From Drosophila miranda (taxonomy: Eukaryota; Arthropoda; Insecta; Diptera; Drosophilidae), in assembly GCF_003369915.1 (NCBI RefSeq), contig NC_046677.1, positions 32,444,913-32,508,912 on the forward strand: a stretch of 64,000 nt of DNA. Reading direction: 5' to 3'. Position numbers and translations under genes: made by a program. A model generated the notes under the pieces. The model saw only the letters and a list, made by a program, of their open reading frames with translations, had not been told where the DNA came from and ran no database searches. Shown in pieces: positions 58,713 to 64,000 of this stretch; the stretch's first letter is position 1; each line of letters opens with the position of its first letter.

Positions 58713-61465
58713 CCACCGCACTTTACACAGACGAAGTCGCGTTTGTGTGTGGGATTGTTTCTGGCTGTTGGTTCACTTGTATCGGCTTCCATGGCATGCC
58801 GCGCCTGGGCGTTGGCTTGATCGCTCTCCTCCGCCTTCTCCCTCACTTGTTTTGACGTGAGAGAGTGGCGTCGTTTCGGCGTTCCCTTTTGGGTTTGGCG
58901 CCTTTTTGTGGGGATTTGCGGTGGTTTGTGTTGGTGTTTGTTGGCGTCAGCGGTGCGCGCTGGCGTTTTCGTAGGGCATTCCACCACACGATGCACGGCA
59001 CCAAAATCCAGCTAACGAAAGTAAGATATACCCAGCAGCAAAGACAACACATAATCCCGCATCAGAAGACACCAAATCTGCAACCATATCAAACTACACA
59101 AACGGAAAGCCAATCCCTCCCAACACTCTAGTGCGTTCCTCCTCTTGGAGACGCAAAACAAAAGTCGGACGCAGTAGCCCAAAACCTCTCTAAAGAAAAA
59201 CAAGAAAGGCAAAGAAACCTATCAGCAGATTCTGCGAAACAGTGATAAACATGCTATGGTCGCCAACAATCATACATCCTCGCCTATGTGGCCGGACCAG
59301 CAGCCACTCGGCCAACAACACATACCGTTGGCATCACACATTGATGCCAATGCCAACAACATTAACAACGCATCCCGGGTGGCCGCACCTGTGCCACTCG
59401 GTCCGATGAGCCAACTCCAAAAACACAGGCAGATGCAACTTGGGCGGCCGGACCAGAGCCGTCCGCCACCAATCATTCCACCACACGATACGCCACCAAA
59501 ATCCAGCTGATGGATTGTCTGCTTTGGCTTTGTTTGCTGCTTGCTTTTTATTGGTGGCCGCTGCATCTGGTGGTGATGGCGGCTACTACGTCTGGCCTGC
59601 TCCCTCTCTCCCTCCTCATCGTCACTCTCACGGACGATGAGGGCGTGGCGTCGCTGGTATTGGTGGCTGAACAACGGCGCGAATCGGTCCCTCGCCCGAA
59701 CTCATACCAGGTTTGGTATGAGCCGAGTTTGAGCTCTATCCGGCCGTGTTAGTATGTGTGTGTTGGCTGGCCGTGTGGATGCCGATTGCGGTAGCTCCGC
59801 TCCTCCCCGTTGCCCCCGCCACTCTCTCTTGAGTGGAAATGGCTGGAGAGAGTGGGAGCGCGGGAGGCGGGAAAAGTGGCCGTGAGAGCGGCGTCCTCTT
59901 GGCATTTCCTTTTGTGGTTGGCGCGGTTTTTAGGGAATTAGCGGTTGTTGCTGGTGCTGTTATTGGCGCTGTCGCTCTTGCTGCCGCTGCCGACGCAGCC
60001 ATGGCCTCCATGTTCTCATGGAGCCTGCACCCTCCGGCATTGGCTGCCCATTTTTGAGCCGTCTCCTCCTGGTATTGGCGGAAGGAGAAGTGCTCGCTTT
60101 TTTTCGGGTTGTGTGTCGACGGCGCGAGCACAATAGGACTGATTGGCCACAGCAAGTGACCCTCAGCTAAGTTTATTTGTTTTCGCAATTTTACATTTAA
60201 ACGCCTTTACAAATATTTTTAAAAGCTGTTCTTTTAACAGCGGAACCACTACTTAACATGGTTGGGAAATTTTACATAATGTTACAGGGAAATGGATAAG
60301 GCACTTTACATTACAAGAAATCAACATTTTCTGGCAACGCCGTGCGCTTGTTGTATATAGTTAAGGTAATACTAATCTTAATATTAGTTTGTGTTTTGTG
60401 TAGATTATTTACATTGTTGTTGGCTGATTTCCATATTGTGAGTTGAGAAGGGATTTCTTCGCCAGTTCTCACGTCTAGCCTGGAGTACTGTCATCTGGAT
60501 GGCACTCAGACTTCTGTTGCTGCTTGGGTTGTGTTGTTCCATCATTGAGGCGTATCTTGGTCTGGCCAGCCTCCTGGGGATGTATGGTTGTGTTGCGATA
60601 TCACAGGCAAGAAGATTTTAGTGCTGCATTAGTCGGGTGTAATAGTTATTGCAGTGTGCATTGCAGATTTCATTGATATTTGAAATGTTGAGATCCGCGT
60701 GCAGTGTTTTATTGCTCACGTACCAGGGTGCATTAGTAATTGCTCTGAGGGCTTTGTTTTGTAATGTTTGCATTTGTCCATTTGCATGTTTGCATGCCCA
60801 GACTGGCAAGGCATACTGCCATATTGGGGCAACCAGTTGCTTGCAGAGAAGGACTTTTAGATGCAGGGTAAAATAATACATCTTGCAAAAATTGTGGCGC
60901 CTACTATTTAACTACATATGTGTAGTAACAGACATGGCTGAAAAATGACAGGGTAACATTGGTTACAATAATGTCTGTTTAGAATTTTAACAGTGTTGTA
61001 TATAGTTAAGGTAATACTAATCTTAATATTAATTTGTGTTTTGTGTAGATTATTTGCATTGTTTTAAATTACATGTGTATTTGATGTGTTAGTGTTATTG
61101 TGGCTGATTTCCATATTGTGAGTTGAGAAGGGATTTCTTCGCCAGTTCTCACGTCTAGCCTGGAGTACTGTCATCTGGATGGCACTCAGACTTCTGTTGC
61201 TGCTTGGGTTGTGTTGTTCCATCATTGAGGCGTATCTTGGTCTGGCCAGCCTCCTGGGGATGTATGGTTGTGTTGCGATATCACAGGCAAGAAGATTTTA
61301 GTGCTGCATTAGTCGGGTGTAATAGTTATTGCAGTGTCCATTGCAGATTTCATTGATATTTGAAATGTTGAGATCCGCGTGCAGTGTTTTATTGCTCACG
61401 TACCAGGGTGCATTAGTAATTGCTCTGAGGGCTTTGTTTTGTAATGTTTGCATTTGTCCATTTGT
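58713..61465 (-). mobile_element. Chimeric retroelement satellite, unit 2 (2,753 bp)
   Basis: Same structure and exactly the same length as unit 1, with very few differences (for example TTGTATCGG near 58778 where unit 1 has TTGTGTCGG near 56027, and AATCATACA near 59270 where unit 1 has AATCACACA). Its left junction fuses gag (FVCVKCGG) to the truncated R2 copy of the RT fragment in a different frame, giving CVKCGGQMDKCKHYKTKPSE on the minus strand. Confidence 0.9.
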
Positions 61466-63364
61466 CCACCGCACTTTACACAGACGAAGTCGCGTTTGTG
61501 TGTGGGATTGTTTCTGGCTGTTGGTTCACTTGTATCGGCTTCCATGGCATGCCGCGCCTGGGCGTTGGCTTGATCGCTCTCCTCCGCCTTCTCCCTCACT
61601 TGTTTTGACGTGAGAGAGTGGCGTCGTTTCGGCGTTCCCTTTTGGGTTTGGCGCCTTTTTGTGGGGATTTGCGGTGGTTTGTGTTGGTGTTTGTTGGCGT
61701 CAGCGGTGCGCGCTGGCGTTTTCGTAGGGCATTCCACCACACGATGCACGGCACCAAAATCCAGCTAACGAAAGTAAGATATACCCAGCAGCAAAGACAA
61801 CACATAATCCCGCATCAGAAGACACCAAATCTGCAACCATATCAAACTACACAAACGGAAAGCCAATCCCTCCCAACACTCTAGTGCGTTCCTCCTCTTG
61901 GAGACGCAAAACAAAAGTCGGACGCAGTAGCCCAAAACCTCTCTAAAGAAAAACAAGAAAGGCAAAGAAACCTATCAGCAGATTCTGCGAAACAGTGATA
62001 AACATGCTATGGTCGCCAACAATCATACATCCTCGCCTATGTGGCCGGACCAGCAGCCACTCGGCCAACAACACATACCGTTGGCATCACACATTGATGC
62101 CAATGCCAACAACATTAACAACGCATCCCGGGTGGCCGCACCTGTGCCACTCGGTCCGATGAGCCAACTCCAAAAACACAGGCAGATGCAACTTGGGCGG
62201 CCGGACCAGAGCCGTCCGCCACCAATCATTCCACCACACGATACGCCACCAAAATCCAGCTGATGGATTGTCTGCTTTGGCTTTGTTTGCTGCTTGCTTT
62301 TTATTGGTGGCCGCTGCATCTGGTGGTGATGGCGGCTACTACGTCTGGCCTGCTCCCTCTCTCCCTCCTCATCGTCACTCTCACGGACGATGAGGGCGTG
62401 GCGTCGCTGGTATTTGTGGCTGAACAACGGCGCGAATCGGTCCCTCGCCCGAACTCATACCAGGTTTGGTATGAGCCGAGTTTGAGCTCGATCCGGCCGT
62501 GTTAGTATGTGTGTGTTGGCTGGCCGTGTGGATGCCGATTGCGGTAGCTCCGCTCCTCCCCGTTGCCCCCGACACTCTCTCTTGAGTGGAAATGGCTGGA
62601 GAGAGTGGGAGCGCGGGAGGCGGGAAAAGTGGCCGTGAGAGCGGCGTCCTCTTGGCATTTCCTTTTGTGGTTGGCGCGGTTTTTAGGGAATTAGCGGTTG
62701 TTGCTGGTGCTGTTATTGGCGCTGTCGCTCTTGCTGCCGCTGCCGACGCAGCCATGGCCTCCATGTTCTCATGGAGCCTGCACCCTCCGGCATTGGCTGC
62801 CCATTTTTGAGCCGTCTCCTCCTGGTATTGGCGGAAGGAGAAGTGCTCGCTTTTTTTCGGGTTGTGTGTCGACGGCGCGAGCACAATAGGACTGATTGGC
62901 CACAGCAAGTGACCCTCAGCTAAGTTTATTTGTTTTCGCAATTTTACATTTAAACGCCTTTACAAATATTTTTAAAAGCTGTTCTTTTAACAGCGGAACC
63001 ACTACTTAACATGGTTGGGAAATTTTACATAATGTTACAGGGAAATGGATAAGGCACTTTACATTACAAGAAATCAACATTTTCTGGCAACGCCGTGCGC
63101 TTGTTGTATATAGTTAAGGTAATACTAATCTTAATATTAGTTTGTGTTTTGTGTAGATTATTTACATTGTTGTTGGCTGATTTCCATATTGTGAGTTGAG
63201 AAGGGATTTCTTCGCCAGTTCTCACGTCTAGCCTGGAGTACTGTCATCTGGATGGCACTCAGACTTCTGTTGCTGCTTGGGTTGTGTTGTTCCATCATTG
63301 AGGCGTATCTTGGTCTGGCCAGCCTCCTGGGGATGTATGGTTGTGTTGCGATATCACAGGCAAG
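61466..63364 (-). mobile_element. Chimeric retroelement satellite, unit 3 (truncated, 1,899 bp)
   Basis: Matches units 1 and 2 from the CCACCGCAC junction to the word CACAGGCAAG, then leaves the repeat abruptly at 63365, inside block R1 next to the shared stop codon. It carries private differences (TATTTGTGG near 62412, GAGCTCGATCC near 62487, CCCCGACAC near 62570) and shares the unit 2 variants, so units 2 and 3 are the closer pair. Confidence 0.9.
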
Positions 63365-64000
63365 TTTTAATGGTTTGACTGGCTCAGGGCACTTTAGAGT
63401 GACCTGAAGCTTTATTTATTAATGTTCTTATTACTATTGGCAACATATAACATTATTTATGGAAACATTTAACATTTTTTTAACATTTAGGTATTTTTTT
63501 TTACTTTACGGTAACATTGATAATAACAGACAGAAAAATACTAGACAGTTATCAATTTGCTCTTGTAAACAAAAGGTAAGTTAAGATCGGCTTGTGTTTT
63601 CTTTTTTCTGGCTTAGGCATAAAAATTTTGTGACGCCGCTCCTGGACCCCTCATCCGGTGCGAAACGGAGGTATGGACGACAGGGAGACCTCCAAGCATC
63701 GGCAACGCAAGCGCGGCATCGCCTCGTCCCTCTTTTCCTGGCCGAATCCAACCGATGCAGCTCTAAGAAGAACGGCGGCGCATATGCTTCTTTCTGTGGA
63801 TGATATGAAACTCCTGGCTGATTTTAATATTGTTTTATTTTCAGGTTTATGTTTTGTAGGTTTGGTGATCAAGTGTCAGGAATCCAGTTAGGTAATTTGT
63901 GTTGTTATATTTATTGGATTTTTAACCTTTGTTTTGACTGATTTTAATTATTTTCTATTTACAGGTTCGATTGGTCCATTGGGAGGTTTGCGTTGAGTTT
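63365..64000. other. Right edge of the retroelement block; related non-coding sequence
   Basis: Not a copy of the 2,753 bp unit, but it contains words like those of the minisatellite (TTTACGGTAACATTGATAAT, GTAAGTTAAGATC, TTGTGTTTTCTTTTTTCTGG, GTGACGCCGCTCCTGGACC compared with GCGCCACCGCTCCTATACGCC). Probably the UTR of another member of the family. ORFs at 63594-63891 overlap on both strands and show no domain. The block continues past the window edge or ends there; this cannot be told. Confidence 0.45.

Noticed and set aside
56112..62941. Many 60-190 codon ORFs on both strands of the 2.75 kb units
   Set aside because: They repeat because the DNA repeats. Except for the gag and RT pieces named above they show no family, and both strands are open in the same GC-rich stretches.
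55960..63364. Possibility that the triplication is purely an assembly artefact
   Set aside because: Each unit has its own base differences and the third is cut at a defined point, which argues for real copies; read depth would settle the true number.
1..64000. tRNA, rRNA or CRISPR-like arrays
   Set aside because: No tRNA B-box with a matching cloverleaf, no rRNA sequence and no spaced short repeats were seen; the regular repeats present are minisatellites and retroelement units in a eukaryotic genome.

Overview
The window is animal (insect) nuclear DNA. Genes are split by short introns with GT...AG ends, intergenic DNA is AT-rich and full of CATATG/TACATA microsatellites, and retrotransposon and transposon debris is common. 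The gene order (two-CRD galectin, net, Zir, Creld/CG11377, Nhe1, Sam-S) is, from memory, the order at the distal tip of Muller element B (chromosome 2L, 21A-B) of Drosophila melanogaster. Spacing, repeats and intergenic sequence do not look like D. melanogaster. I infer another Drosophila species, perhaps of the obscura group; the species is a guess.

Layout. 1-1072: 3' end of a galectin gene (+). 1073-10751: intergenic, no convincing gene. 10752-14859: net (-), a bHLH repressor, two coding exons around a 3 kb intron. 14860-27642: a 13 kb gap with a ~167 bp tandem repeat, a broken jockey-clade LINE, two doubtful single-exon genes (a 121-codon ORF and a 41-codon membrane micropeptide with its own TATA-like box and poly(A) signal) and old dispersed repeats. 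27643-34888: Zir (+), a DOCK-family guanine nucleotide exchange factor, 12 coding exons reconstructed. 35600-36955: a LINE with reverse transcriptase and the start of RNase H, one visible stop and an internal deletion. 37516-39011: Creld (+), with two alternative last exons (membrane-anchored or soluble). 39610-41844: Nhe1 (-), an NHE8-type exchanger, five exons. 42581-42820: a doubtful 79-aa ORF (-). 43778-51523: Sam-S (+), S-adenosylmethionine synthetase, with two mutually exclusive versions of exon 4 separated by an intron that carries a dead Tc1-like transposon. 51524-54140: 3' UTR and intergenic DNA.

54,142-64,000 is a retroelement-derived satellite block: a ~239 bp minisatellite, multiplied gag zinc-knuckle modules, then 2.7 head-to-tail copies of a 2,753 bp unit joining gag-like and reverse-transcriptase-like pieces of a jockey-clade LINE. 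Every copy shares the same in-frame stop and the same internal duplication, so the source was already broken and rearranged before the block was amplified. This block is the least ordinary part of the window.

The genes are not an operon and share no pathway. Zir and Creld do share a diverged dispersed repeat just upstream of their starts, which carries motif-6-like promoter sequence. Splice sites were called by eye from reading frame, splice consensus and remembered family alignments. UTRs and transcription starts are mostly not resolved.
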